Numbered from the stretch's first letter, positions 50,623 to 59,506 are shown. The stretch: DNA of 64,000 nt from Neobittarella massiliensis (ex Bilen et al. 2018) (GCF_900289145.1 NZ_OKQO01000007.1:124001-188000); one strand, 5' to 3'. Made by a program: numbers and translations. Notes: generated by a model not told the origin, from the sequence alone.

Positions 50623-51630
50623 TTACAAAAAAGTCTTGTAGTCCTCGTAGTTCTGGCGCAGCAGCTCCGGGGTATTCAGCCCATAGGGGCAGTGCTCCAT
50701 GCAGTGCCCGCAGTGGATACAGTTGTCGATACGCGCCATCTTCTCCTGCCACTCAGGGGTGAGGTAGGGCTCTGGCGGCGAGCGCCGCAACAGCAGCGAC
50801 ATGCGGGCGCTGTTTTGTATCTCGATGCCCGCCGGGCAGGGCTGGCAGTAGCCGCAGCCGCGGCAGAACTCGCCCAACAACTGTCCCCGGTCGCGCTCGA
50901 TCACCGCCGCCAGCTCAGCGGTCATAGACGGCGGCGTATCGATATACGACAAAAACTCCGCCAGTTCGCTCTCTCGCTGTATGCCCCAGATAGGCAGCAC
51001 ATTGTCGTACTGGGCCAGATAGGCGTACGCCGCGGCCGAGTTAGTGATCAGCCCGCCCGACAGCGCCTTCATGGCGATAAAGCCCACTTCGTGCTGTCGG
51101 CAGAGCTCCACCAGTTCGATATCCTTTTCCGTAGCCAGGTAGCAAAAGGGGAACTGCAGCGTCTCGTAGAGGCCCGACTCCACCGCTTCACGCGCCACTG
51201 CCAACCGGTGGTTGGTAATGCCGATGTGGCGGATGAGCCCCTGCTCCTTGGCTTCGCACATAGCCTCGTATAGGCCGCTGCCGTCGCCGGGCTTGGGGCA
51301 AAACGGCGGGTTGTGAAATTGCAGGATATCCAGGTAATCGGTGTGCAAAAGCTCTAAGCTGGTGTGCAGATCGCGCCAAAAATCCTCCACCGTCAGGGCC
51401 ATCGTCTTCGATGAGATGTAGATATCTTCCCGCACTGCGTGCAGAGCCAGACCGATCTTTTCCTCACTGTCTGAATAGGCGCGGGCCGTATCAAAAAAGC
51501 GCATGCCGCCGTCATAGGCCTTCTGCAGCAGCACCGCCGCCTGCTCTTTGCTCACCCGCTGCACCGGCAGCGCGCCAAAGGCGTTTTTCTCCACCGTGAT
51601 ACCGGTGGTCCCCAGGGTCACTTTGGGCAT
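50623..51630 (-). CDS. Aldo/keto reductase with C-terminal 4Fe-4S domain
   Basis: 335 residues. The ATG at 51630 follows GGAGGGGG. The aldo/keto reductase barrel (1-265) shows FFDTARAYSDSEEKIG (catalytic Tyr) and the NADPH-type substrate loop ILQFHNPP. The C-terminal part has two cysteine clusters, CRGCGYCQPCPAG and CIHCGHCMEHCPYG, typical of [4Fe-4S] ferredoxin-type domains in anaerobe AKR fusions. It may link carbonyl reduction to ferredoxin electron flow. It is a single gene; substrate unknown. Confidence 0.93.
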   Translation of the reverse strand: MPKVTLGTTGITVEKNAFGALPVQRVSKEQAAVLLQKAYDGGMRFFDTARAYSDSEEKIGLALHAVREDIYISSKTMALTVEDFWRDLHTSLELLHTDYLDILQFHNPPFCPKPGDGSGLYEAMCEAKEQGLIRHIGITNHRLAVAREAVESGLYETLQFPFCYLATEKDIELVELCRQHEVGFIAMKALSGGLITNSAAAYAYLAQYDNVLPIWGIQRESELAEFLSYIDTPPSMTAELAAVIERDRGQLLGEFCRGCGYCQPCPAGIEIQNSARMSLLLRRSPPEPYLTPEWQEKMARIDNCIHCGHCMEHCPYGLNTPELLRQNYEDYKTFL

Positions 51631-51837
51631 AGGTCCCCCTCCTCTTTGGGCAAATTCTGTCACATGGTGTTCTTTTCCCAGTATAGCATAAAATTTAGCT
51701 GCCGCCAGCACTTTTTCATGCTGTCTTATAGTCTGCCGCTCTGCAAAAAGGCGCCGCCGGCAGTTTTAGCTGCCGGCGGCGCCCCATGGCGAAATATATA
51801 GCAAAATAGGAGGTGTATCGGTGGGCACTGCGCCGCT

Positions 51838-52212
51838 CTACGCCGGCCGCCCCACACTGTCAAGAATACCCTGGACCCCATCGGGTCCCAGGTCGGCCAC
51901 CACCGCGATGGCCTGCGAACTGAGCTGCTCGGCCGGCAGGTCCAGCCGGCTCTCAAGCACCTGGCACAGGTCGCTGTACTGCCGCCAGCAGCGGCTGGCC
52001 AGCTCTAATCCCTGTGCAGTCAGCTGCACCCGGCCGTAGTGCTCTTTTTGTACCACCTTCTCTCGGGTCAGCACCGCCAGCATGCGGTTTACGCTGGCTC
52101 TGGTCACATCCAGCCGGTCGGCGATCTGCACCGAGCGCACCGGTCCGCCCTGCCCCAGCTGATAGATGGTGAGCAGGTAGCGCAGGCGGGCGGTCGACAT
52201 GGGCGCGCTCAT
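51838..52212 (-). CDS. DtxR/MarR-like regulator of the feo operon
   Basis: 124 residues with an N-terminal winged helix (RYLLTIYQLGQGGPVRSVQI, TRASVNRMLAVLTREKVV) followed by a short helical domain, like the first two domains of DtxR/IdeR metal-dependent repressors. The SH3-like third domain is absent. The ATG overlaps the stop of the FeoB-associated gene (ATGA). Its place at the end of the feo operon supports a role as an Fe2+-responsive regulator. The usual metal-ligand pattern is not fully clear. Confidence 0.8.
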   Translation of the reverse strand: MSAPMSTARLRYLLTIYQLGQGGPVRSVQIADRLDVTRASVNRMLAVLTREKVVQKEHYGRVQLTAQGLELASRCWRQYSDLCQVLESRLDLPAEQLSSQAIAVVADLGPDGVQGILDSVGRPA

Positions 52213-52385
52213 CCCTTCCCCTTAGCGGAGGGGCAGCCCCCGGCGTGGGGGCAGCCAGAACAGCCGCACCCGCACCCGCCGCCGGCAGATTTGCGGCGCA
52301 GATGCCGCACCGCCAGCACGAACAGGGCCAGCAGCACCGCCGAGATGAGGATCGTGGCCAGATTATCAGCCAAAAATGCGAGCAT
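52209..52385 (-). CDS. FeoB-associated Cys-rich membrane peptide
   Basis: 58 residues: one membrane helix (MLAFLADNLATILISAVLL, about 4-26), a basic RHLRRK segment, then a Cys/Gly-rich tail (GGGCGCGCSGC, PHAGGC). This matches the small FeoB-associated Cys-rich proteins found after feoB in Clostridia, which may bind iron near the transporter. The start at 52385 is 50 bp after the FeoB stop. It overlaps the DtxR-like gene by 4 bp. It is short and easy to miss in automated calls. Confidence 0.88.
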   Translation of the reverse strand: MLAFLADNLATILISAVLLALFVLAVRHLRRKSAGGGCGCGCSGCPHAGGCPSAKGKG

Positions 52386-52434
52386 AGGGGTCTCTCCTCT
52401 CCCGCCCGAACAAAGGGGCGCACATACAGTTTAT

Positions 52435-54594
52435 CTAGCGGGCAGCAGTGGCCGCACGGGCCATCTCACGCCGCTTATTCTTGGGGGTGGGGCGCAGCAG
52501 CAGCCACAGCCCGGCGATGAGCACTACCAGTGCCGCCGCAGTACCTATCCCAAAGGCGGCTCCGCTAAAGAGCACGATACCAAACTGGTATACCATCATC
52601 GATACGGCGTAGGCCAAAACGGTCTGGTAGCCGATGGCCGCCAAGGTCCACTTGGCGCTGGCCATCTCGCGCTTGATGGCGCCGATAGCGGCAAAGCAGG
52701 GTGCGCACAGCAGATTGAACACCAAAAACGACAGTGCCGCCGCCGCGTAGGGGAACATGGTCTGGATCTGAACGAGCAGACCCGGGTCGTCCTCGGCGAT
52801 GTCGGCGCCCAGGCCAAACAGCACGCCAAAGGTGCCCACCACGTTCTCTTTGGCCACCAGGCCCGATACCGTGGCCACTGCGGCTTTCCAGTTGTCAAAG
52901 CCCAGCGGGGCAAAGATGGGGGCGATAAACTTGCCCACCACTGCCAACAGGCTCTCCTCCTCGGCGACCATGCCGAAACTGCCGCCGGTAAAGCCGAAGT
53001 TGCTCAAGAACCAGATGAGGCCGCAGGCCACAAAGATAACGGTACCGGCTTTGATGATAAACGCCTTTCCGCGCTCCCACATGTGGATGAGCACGCCTTT
53101 GGGGGCCGGCACGTGGTACTGGGGAAGCTCCATGACAAACGGGGCCGGGTCGCCGGCAAAGCCGCGGGTCTTTTTGAGGATGATGCCCGATACGATGACC
53201 GCAGCGATGCCCATAAAGTACATGGCCGGTGCCATCCAGGGAATGCTGGGGAACATGGCCCCGCCGATGAGCGCGATGACCGGCAACTTGGCCCCACAGG
53301 GGATAAAGGTGGTGGTCATGATGGTCATGCGGCGGTCTTTTTCGTTCTCAATGGTCTTGGTGGCCATAATGCCCGGCACGCCGCAGCCGGAGCTGATGAG
53401 CATGGGGATAAAGCTCTTGCCCGACAGCCCGAATTTGCGGAAGATACGGTCCATGATGAACGCCACACGGGCCATGTAGCCGCAGTCCTCCAGGATCGAT
53501 AGGAAGAAGAATAGGATGAGCATCTGCGGCACAAAGCCCAGCACAGCACCCACACCGCCGATGATGCCGTCCACGATGAGGCCCACCAGCCAGTCGGCCG
53601 CCCCCACCGCCGTCAGCGCGCCGGTGGCCCAGTTAGAGATAAGTCCGCCGAACAGCGTGTCGTTGGTCCAGTCGGTGACGATGGTCCCCAGCCAGCTGAC
53701 CGACACGAAGTACACCACGAACATCACCGCCGCAAAGATGGGCAGCGCCAGCCAGCGGTTGGTGACGATGCGGTCGATCTTGTCAGAGGTGGTCATACCG
53801 GTGCGGCGCTTGCGCACACATTTTTTCACCACCGCGGCGATAAAGGTATAGCGCTGGTTGGTGATGATGCTCTCGCTGTCGTCGTCCAGCCGCTCCTCAC
53901 AGCGGGCGGTGATCTCCTCGACCTTCTGCGCTGCCGCGCCGTCCAGCGCCAGCACATCCAGCACCTTCTCGTCGCGCTCAAACAGCTTCACCGCGTACCA
54001 GCGGATGTTCTCTGCCGGCACCTTGCCGGCGATGACGCCCTCGATCTCGGCGATGGCCCCCTCCACCTCTTCGGTGTAAAACTGCCGCTTCTGTGGCCGG
54101 CGCCCGGCGGCGGCCTCCGCCACCGCCCGCTTGGCCGCCTCCACCGAGCCCTGTCCTTTCAGGGCCGAGGTCTCGACCACCGGGCAACCCAGTGCGTCGG
54201 CGAGCTTGCCCGCGTCGATGACGTCGCCGTTTTTCTTCACCAGGTCCATCATGTTGAGCGCCACCACCATGGGCAGACCGATCTCCAACAGCTGGGTGGT
54301 CAGATACAGGTTGCGCTCGATGTTGGTGCCGTCGATCAGGTTCAAGATCCCGTCGGGGTGATCCTGGATCAGATAGTTCCGGCTCACCACCTCCTCCAGC
54401 GTATACGGAGAGAGCGAGTAGATGCCCGGCAGGTCGGTGATGGTCACCTCCTTGTCGCCCTTGAGCTTGCCCTCCTTTTTCTCTACCGTGACTCCCGGCC
54501 AGTTGCCCACATACTGGGTCGAGCCGGTGAGATCGTTAAACATGGTGGTCTTGCCGCAGTTGGGGTTGCCGGCAAGCGCGATACACGACTTCAT
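52435..54594 (-). CDS. feoB: Ferrous iron transporter FeoB
   Basis: 719 residues. The N-terminal G domain has G1 GNPNCGKTTMFNDLTG (about 8-23), G3 DLPGIYSL and G4 NMMD. A cytosolic helical domain follows, then about ten membrane helices with the two Gate motifs (FIPMLISSGCGVPGIMATKT and LCAPCFAAIGAIKREM). It carries Fe2+ across the membrane, powered or gated by GTP. The ATG follows GGAGAGGAG. Two FeoA genes precede it and a small Cys-rich gene follows. A possible metal-regulator site lies just upstream (54613-54636). Confidence 0.97.
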   Translation of the reverse strand: MKSCIALAGNPNCGKTTMFNDLTGSTQYVGNWPGVTVEKKEGKLKGDKEVTITDLPGIYSLSPYTLEEVVSRNYLIQDHPDGILNLIDGTNIERNLYLTTQLLEIGLPMVVALNMMDLVKKNGDVIDAGKLADALGCPVVETSALKGQGSVEAAKRAVAEAAAGRRPQKRQFYTEEVEGAIAEIEGVIAGKVPAENIRWYAVKLFERDEKVLDVLALDGAAAQKVEEITARCEERLDDDSESIITNQRYTFIAAVVKKCVRKRRTGMTTSDKIDRIVTNRWLALPIFAAVMFVVYFVSVSWLGTIVTDWTNDTLFGGLISNWATGALTAVGAADWLVGLIVDGIIGGVGAVLGFVPQMLILFFFLSILEDCGYMARVAFIMDRIFRKFGLSGKSFIPMLISSGCGVPGIMATKTIENEKDRRMTIMTTTFIPCGAKLPVIALIGGAMFPSIPWMAPAMYFMGIAAVIVSGIILKKTRGFAGDPAPFVMELPQYHVPAPKGVLIHMWERGKAFIIKAGTVIFVACGLIWFLSNFGFTGGSFGMVAEEESLLAVVGKFIAPIFAPLGFDNWKAAVATVSGLVAKENVVGTFGVLFGLGADIAEDDPGLLVQIQTMFPYAAAALSFLVFNLLCAPCFAAIGAIKREMASAKWTLAAIGYQTVLAYAVSMMVYQFGIVLFSGAAFGIGTAAALVVLIAGLWLLLRPTPKNKRREMARAATAAR

Positions 54595-54612
54595 AGCGTT
54601 TCTCCTCTCCTC

Positions 54613-54636
54613 TTAATTAGCACAGACTAACTACAG
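54613..54636 (-). promoter_or_regulatory. Possible DtxR-type operator before feoB
   Basis: On the minus strand CTGTAGTTAG (54636-54627) is followed by TCTGTGCTAATTAA, giving a TTAG-N6-CTAA inverted pattern like DtxR/IdeR boxes. The same CTGTAGTTAG decamer occurs in the feoA leader (55268-55259). Confidence 0.5.
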
Positions 54637-54675
54637 GGCCTTAAAAGACGCGGCCCGCACGCCGCGCACACCGCC

Positions 54676-54900
54676 CTACAGCGATACCTGGATATTTTCC
54701 GCCTCCGACTTGCGGATCGACAGCTCATACCCGCGCACCGTCACCTCGATGGGATCGCCCAGCGGCGCCACCTTGCGCACATAGATCTGAGTCCCTTTGG
54801 TAATGCCCATATCCATGATGCGGCGCTTCAGGGGGCCCTCGCCGGTGAGCCGGTGTACTGTGGCGGTCTTGCCGCACTCCACTTCCCGCAGTGTCTTCAT
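54676..54900 (-). CDS. feoA: FeoA domain protein 2
   Basis: 74 residues forming the SH3-like FeoA fold (KTATVHRLTGEGPLKRRIMD, GTQIYVRKVAPLGDPIEVTV). FeoA proteins are cytoplasmic partners of FeoB. It has an unusual separate twin upstream. The ATG follows GAGGAG. It lies between the other feoA and feoB, all on one strand. Confidence 0.92.
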   Translation of the reverse strand: MKTLREVECGKTATVHRLTGEGPLKRRIMDMGITKGTQIYVRKVAPLGDPIEVTVRGYELSIRKSEAENIQVSL

Positions 54901-54981
54901 CTCACTTGCTCCTCTCTTTATATATGTATAAAAGGGCCGCCGCCCAGAGAGCGGTCCTCCCGCCCCCGGCGGCAGCCCCGG

Positions 54982-55194
54982 CTATACGATGATGCGACCC
55001 GCCATGGCTTTACTGATGGCCAGCCGGGTATCCTTTACGTTTACGATCACGTTGCCGCCGGTCTCGGCCACCACGGTGACCGCGCCGCCCACCACAAAGC
55101 CCAGATTGCCCAAAAATTTCTGGGTGTCATCTCGACCGCGTATCTGTTTGATGGTGGTCTGTTTACCTACCTCTGCAAAGGTCAGGGGCATCAT
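54982..55194 (-). CDS. feoA: FeoA domain protein 1
   Basis: 70 residues from the ATG at 55194, which follows AAAGGAG; a longer frame to 55245 lacks such a site. It shows the SH3-like FeoA pattern (FAEVGKQTTIKQIRGRDDTQ, FLGNLGFVVGGAVTVV, NVIVNVKDTRLAI). It is the first gene of the feo operon, 81 bp before a second feoA gene. Two stand-alone FeoA genes ahead of FeoB are common in Clostridia. Confidence 0.92.
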   Translation of the reverse strand: MMPLTFAEVGKQTTIKQIRGRDDTQKFLGNLGFVVGGAVTVVAETGGNVIVNVKDTRLAISKAMAGRIIV

Positions 55195-55258
55195 CACCGT
55201 CTCCTTTCCGCTCTCCCCAAACGGGGTGTTTGCAACCGCTATCAAAAGTTGCCTATCT

Positions 55259-55301
55259 CTAACTACAGCTAGAGTTTACCACCGCTAACCGAATTTGTCA
55301 A
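55259..55301 (-). promoter_or_regulatory. feo promoter with candidate operator
   Basis: On the minus strand: TTGACA (55301-55296), a 17-nt spacer and TAAACT (55278-55273). Just downstream lies the near-palindrome CTCTAGCTGTAGTTAGAG, containing the CTGTAGTTAG decamer also seen before feoB. GGTTAGCG and GTTAGCC copies flank the -35 box. This arrangement suits repression by an iron-bound regulator. Confidence 0.65.
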
Positions 55302-55507
55302 TGGCTAACATCAAGGATTTTCCCCACCTCCCCGCTTTTTCCATTTTATCCAGTTTTTTACATATATCTATAAATAAACTGTAAAATTATGAAGCTGTCT
55401 GTACATGACCAGCACAGTAAAACTTGTTCTATTTGTTTGTTCTAATTTTAATATAACAATCTTATAGTTTGTGCTATTTTTAAAACTATTGCTTGGAGGC
55501 TATTTCT

Positions 55508-56037
55508 ATGGACAAATGGGGCGATTCGATATTTATCACGGTTCAACATGCAAAAAATGGAATTGATGAGGCTATGCTAAAAATTATTACAGATTTTACC
55601 CCTCTGATCGAAAAATACGCTTATCGTCTAGGTGATGATGGAAAAGTGATATCCAGCTATTTCTCCTAGAACTTATTTACAAAATGCCGCTTCAAAATTT
55701 TAAAGGCCCAAGCCCCAATGCACAAGTGATAAAGTACATGCACCAGTTCATTGTACATCATGTATACTATCTTCATCGCAAAAGGCCACGCCTCAGTTTG
55801 GATATCGATGACCAAAATGTTTTAGATAAAGACGCAGAGAAGGATATATCAGGCATTGAGCTTAGAAGTTGTATCGCTCTATTAGAGCAAAAGCAAAAAA
55901 CGGTCATATATCTAAGATATTGGTATGGTTTCTCCATATAAAAGATTGCAATCTTAATGGGTTACACCCGACAATATATTAGACTTATTCATAACAAAGC
56001 TCTTAGTAATCTTAAAAACATGTACATTATTAATTAA
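55508..56037 (+). pseudogene. Decayed sigma-70-family factor
   Basis: The ATG at 55508 follows TTGGAGG. The first frame (MDKWGDSIFITVQHAKNGID, LIEKYAYRLGDDGK) stops at 55667. The -1 frame continues as SDIQLFLLELIYKMP, an ALLEQKQKTVIYLRYWYGFS sigma-4-type segment, an in-frame TAA at 55939-55941, and then a helix-turn-helix IAILMGYTRQYIRLIHNKAL ending at 56037. Together these read as a small sigma factor (TcdR/UviA- or mobile-element-like) broken by a missing A near 55640 and one nonsense codon. It lies in the AT-rich island. Confidence 0.7.
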
Positions 56038-56202
56038 ATATGGTAATTATCAACAATATATTCTTTTTAAACGACATAATAAACAATCTGAAATCATTTA
56101 TTTAGGTAAACTATATTATTCACAAGTTCAATATTTTTCTATATAATTATATGTAAGATGTAGTATTCATCTTTTCTGTATTAAATAGAAAGAGGGGATC
56201 TT

Positions 56203-56838
56203 GTGAAAAAGCTCGGTATATATATGGTCATCGTATTCTGTATTTTGGGCTTTATCGGCACTGGATGCAAAAAAGCAAATACCGATACCCATTCGTCCTC
56301 ATCTGTCTCCACTTCTTCAGAGAGCTCTTCTATCAAACTCCGTAATGAAGAAGTTCATAATTTGTACGTCAAGCCCTATGGTATGCTCATAGGATTACAA
56401 GAGGACTGGTCTACGGCCGACGAATTGGATGTCAATAAAGTCTTGGGATGGAGTTATTTTTATGCCAAGTACGAAGATAAAGACCCAGGTGTACCTAAAT
56501 ATGGTGAGTCCTATGATCAAAAACCCTATGGATATCTATTTAGTCAAAGTGATGTAGAAACTTTTGCCAAGACCTATTTTGGATTATCTGCACAGCAAGT
56601 ACAAAAATCCTATTGTTATGTCCCCGATAAACAGTCCTATGCCATCATGGTCAACAGTGTAAGCGGAGAAAGATATTACACCAATGTTAGCGATTACAAA
56701 GTACATGGTGACACTATTGAGATAACTGTGGATTACTTCAAAGAAGCCGACGATGTAAAAGTAGGCACTAAAGCATTAACCATCGCATTATCAGGTACCG
56801 ATTCCTTTCAGTATATTGCATGTCATACTATAAGTTGA
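56203..56838 (+). CDS. Uncharacterised lipoprotein (AT-rich island)
   Basis: 211 residues. The GTG start follows AGAGGGG. A lipoprotein signal peptide (MKKLGIYMVIVFCILGFIG) ends in the lipobox GTGC, followed by a Ser/Thr linker. The mature domain (about 50-211) is rich in Tyr, Asp and Lys, with YFYAKYEDKDPGVPKYGE and FAKTYFGLSAQQVQKSYCYV. No family was recognised. Codon use is strongly AT-rich relative to flanking genes, so it was probably acquired with the M23 peptidase next to it. Confidence 0.8.
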   Translation: MKKLGIYMVIVFCILGFIGTGCKKANTDTHSSSSVSTSSESSSIKLRNEEVHNLYVKPYGMLIGLQEDWSTADELDVNKVLGWSYFYAKYEDKDPGVPKYGESYDQKPYGYLFSQSDVETFAKTYFGLSAQQVQKSYCYVPDKQSYAIMVNSVSGERYYTNVSDYKVHGDTIEITVDYFKEADDVKVGTKALTIALSGTDSFQYIACHTIS

Positions 56839-56898
56839 TACAAACAGCTGTATTTTTAAAAACGGGGAGCGTGCACCATACCTATCTTCTTTACTCAC

Positions 56899-56928
56899 AA
56901 AAAAAGGGCCCATATGGGCCCTTTTTTT
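56899..56928. terminator. Perfect palindromic bidirectional terminator
   Basis: AAAAAAAGGGCCCAT and ATGGGCCCTTTTTTT are exact complements. It lies between the convergent lipoprotein and M23 genes, and the M23 stop codon overlaps its T-run. Confidence 0.85.
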
Positions 56929-57526
56929 AGATGTGGGGGATTTGCGCATCGCGGGGATCTACCCAATCGCTGCCATTCATTACCTTGATATACTGATAAT
57001 CAGGGTGAGATTCTTTACAATGCATCATACGCATCGGGTCGATACTGGTATCCGAAGATCCCCTATATCCTGCCTTAAGTATGTTCGAGTCACCAGATAG
57101 AGTAGGTGTATAATTGGGGTAATTAATATCTTTGTCCATTTCCACATGAAGATGTTTGCCGTCAACATACTGACCAGTTGCACCCACAACGCCAATTTGC
57201 GTATCCTTTGTCACTCGCTGTCCCTGAGAGACCTTGATACTCGCCATATGAAAATATCTCCCGACTACTTTATAAGACCCACCATCAAAATGATTTACCG
57301 CCTCATCGTAGATAATGCCTACCACATTTCCACAGACGTTATCCCAGCCGGCAAATGCCACGATACCGGATCCCTGTGCATATACCGCATCCGGATCTGT
57401 CTGAAATAGCCCCACTAGATCCTGACCATAGTGGGTAAAGCCGTAAGAGCTCTCATACTTGGTCCCCCATTTGTACGAAGCCGTAATGCCAGCGTTGTTT
57501 AAAGGCTGGATCAGTTTTTGTGCCAT
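56927..57526 (-). CDS. M23-family peptidoglycan endopeptidase
   Basis: 199 residues without a signal peptide. Zinc ligands of the LytM/M23 fold are visible: HYGQDLVG (H-x3-D) and HLHVEMD (HxH). Gly-rich strands YAQGSGIVAFAG and DTQIGVVGATGQ precede the active site. M23 enzymes cut peptide crosslinks in the cell wall. Absence of an export signal suggests a phage-type lysin or one released by lysis. It lies in the AT-rich island with a triplicated Shine-Dalgarno-like repeat upstream. Confidence 0.9.
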   Translation of the reverse strand: MAQKLIQPLNNAGITASYKWGTKYESSYGFTHYGQDLVGLFQTDPDAVYAQGSGIVAFAGWDNVCGNVVGIIYDEAVNHFDGGSYKVVGRYFHMASIKVSQGQRVTKDTQIGVVGATGQYVDGKHLHVEMDKDINYPNYTPTLSGDSNILKAGYRGSSDTSIDPMRMMHCKESHPDYQYIKVMNGSDWVDPRDAQIPHI

Positions 57527-57535
57527 AGTAAAAAC

Positions 57536-57580
57536 ACTCCTTTTTCTAAAACTCCTTTTTCTAAAACTTCTTTTTCTGCA
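57536..57580 (-). repeat. Three tandem 15-bp repeats carrying a Shine-Dalgarno sequence
   Basis: The unit reads TTTTAGAAAAAGGAG on the minus strand and occurs three times (the farthest is altered to AAGAAG). The nearest GGAG is correctly placed for the M23 start at 57526. Confidence 0.7.
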
Positions 57581-57739
57581 GAACTGTTTCAGATGGCGCC
57601 ATTCTGATTTGCCCTACATCTATATAAAGACGTTTAGACGTTTAAATGTAAATCTTCAAAAAATATTAAAAAATATTTTTATTAGTAAAATGATACGTAT
57701 TCTTCATCTACTGCGATTTAGCAAAGGAGTGCAATAACT

Positions 57740-58932
57740 ATGTGCTTTTCCGCCCACCAACTGCGCAGCTTTCGCCTACGCGCCCACCACCTCGACCGCG
57801 ACTATCCCGCCTCTCTGCTGCTGCCCGCCGCCGGCGCCTGCGGGCTGCAAAATTCGCCCCCCGGCGCCTGGGAGACAGCGCTGTTCTGCCGCCTGCCCGG
57901 CTGTGCGCTCGAGCAGCTCCACCAGGCGCTGTACAGCGACAAAACACTGCTGCAGGCCTGGAGCTTTCGCGGCGTCCCCGCCGTCTTCCCCACCGGTGAG
58001 TCCGGCACCTTTCTCACCTCGCTCATCGCCCAGCCGGGCGAGCAGCCCTGGGTGTACACCCGCGGCATCACCGCCGCCCTGGAGCACCTGGACATGTCCT
58101 TCGACGAGCTGTTGCCGCTGGTGCGCAGCGCCGCCCAGATCTTACAGCAGCAAACGGTCCACAGCAAAGAGGCGCTGGACCGCCTGCTGGCCCAGCAGGT
58201 GGCGGCGCAGCTGCCGCCGGATAAGCGCGACCGCTGGAACGCCCCCTCCATGTACGGCGCGCCGGACCGGCAGACCGTCGGCGGGGCCGCCGTGTCTTTT
58301 CTGCTGCGGCCCTGCTCCTTTTATCGCCAGGTGGTGTTCGGCCGGCGGCAGGCGGGCAGTCCCACCTTTACCTCTTTTGAAAACTGGCTGGGTTACCGCC
58401 CCTCTCCCGCCCCCCACGCCGGGCGCGACCTGGTGCGCAAATTTCTGCACTGCCACGGCCCCGCCACCACCCGCGATCTCACCGACTGGCTGGGCTGCAG
58501 TCCCCGGCAGGCGGCCCGCCTGTGGCAGACCGTGGCTGACGAGCTGGAGCCGGTGACCGTCGACGGCCGTGCCGCTATCTGTTGGCTGCCGATATCCCCG
58601 CCCTGCACCGCGCCGACAGCGATCCGCAGCGCCTGCTCCTGCTGGGCGCTCACGACCCCTATCTCGGCCTGCGCGACCGCGCGCTGCTGCTGCCCGACAA
58701 AGCGCGGCAGCGTACCGTGTGGAAAACGGTGGCCAGCCCCGGCGCCGTGCTGCAGGGTGGCCGTATCATCGGCACCTGGAAAGCCAAGACCCGCGCCGAC
58801 AAGATCGAGCTCACCGCCGCGCTGTGGGAGCCGCTCTCCTCCGCCGGTGAGCGCCAGCTCGCGCAGCGGGCCGAGTCCTACGCCGCCTTTCGCCGCTGCA
58901 CCCTGCACCGCTATGCCGTGCAGACCCCATAA
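57740..58932 (+). pseudogene. AlkZ-like DNA glycosylase, frameshifted
   Basis: The first frame (from 57740) encodes a winged-helix DNA-binding protein of the HTH_42/AlkZ family: SFRLRAHHLDRDYPASLLLP at the start and a central RKFLHCHGPATTRDLTDWLG. It turns into nonsense at about 58572. The -1 frame resumes with LLAADIPALHRADSDPQRLL and the family C-terminus LLLGAHDPYLGLRDRALLLP, GGRIIGTWKAKT, to 58932. A missing C in the GTGCCGC run at 58569-58575 explains the break. Intact members unhook DNA interstrand crosslinks or repair alkylated bases. Confidence 0.8.
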
Positions 58933-59018
58933 ACAAACCTCACACTATAAGCTGTACACTGTGCGCTACAGCACTACTGCGGCCCGTCCGCAGCCCATCT
59001 GCAGCCCCACCGCGCCGC

Positions 59019-59072
59019 AAAAAAAGAGAGGTCCCGCCTTCCCCACCGGAAAAGCGGACCTCTCTCTTTTTT
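59019..59072. terminator. Terminator between convergent AlkZ-like and DtxR genes
   Basis: GAGAGGTCCCGC (59026-59037) pairs with GCGGACCTCTC (59054-59064) and is flanked by A-rich and T6 tracts. Confidence 0.8.
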
Positions 59073-59090
59073 ACTGTTTTCAGTCAGCGC

Positions 59091-59456
59091 CTACTTGCGC
59101 AGGTAGGCCTTGATGCCGGCAAACACTTCCGGGCTGATGATGTGCTCGATCTTGCAGGCGTCCTGCTCGGCGATAGCGGGGTCGGCCCCCACCGTCTCTA
59201 CCAAAAAGTCGGTGATGCGCCGATGGCGCTCGTACACAGACTCGGCCCGCTGGCGGCCCGACTCGGTGAGCTGGATGTTGCCGTCGGGCTCGATGGTCAC
59301 ATACCCGGCCTCTTTGAGTATCCCCATGGCCCGGCTGATACTGGGCTTAGAAAAGCCCATCGCCTCGGCCACATCCACCGAGCGCACATACGCCTTTTTG
59401 CGCTTGAGCAGCAGTATCGTCTCCAGATAGTTCTCCTTAGACTCCTCCACGTGCAT
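59091..59456 (-). CDS. DtxR/MntR-family metal-dependent regulator
   Basis: 121 residues, the two-domain MntR-like form. The N-terminal winged helix (ENYLETILLLKRKKAYVRSV, FSKPSISRAMGILKEAGYV) is followed by a metal-binding/dimerisation domain with VYERHRRITDFLVE and AEQDACKIEHIISPEV, including the typical His, Glu and Cys ligands. Such proteins repress Mn2+ or Fe2+ uptake genes. The ATG follows GGGAGG. It is a clearer DtxR member than the short regulator at 51838. No metal transporter gene is adjacent, so it may control the feo operon or act elsewhere. Confidence 0.92.
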   Translation of the reverse strand: MHVEESKENYLETILLLKRKKAYVRSVDVAEAMGFSKPSISRAMGILKEAGYVTIEPDGNIQLTESGRQRAESVYERHRRITDFLVETVGADPAIAEQDACKIEHIISPEVFAGIKAYLRK

Positions 59457-59506
59457 CTCGTCTCACCTCCCCGCAGTATTTTACTCAGTGTAACACATTT
59501 CACCGG

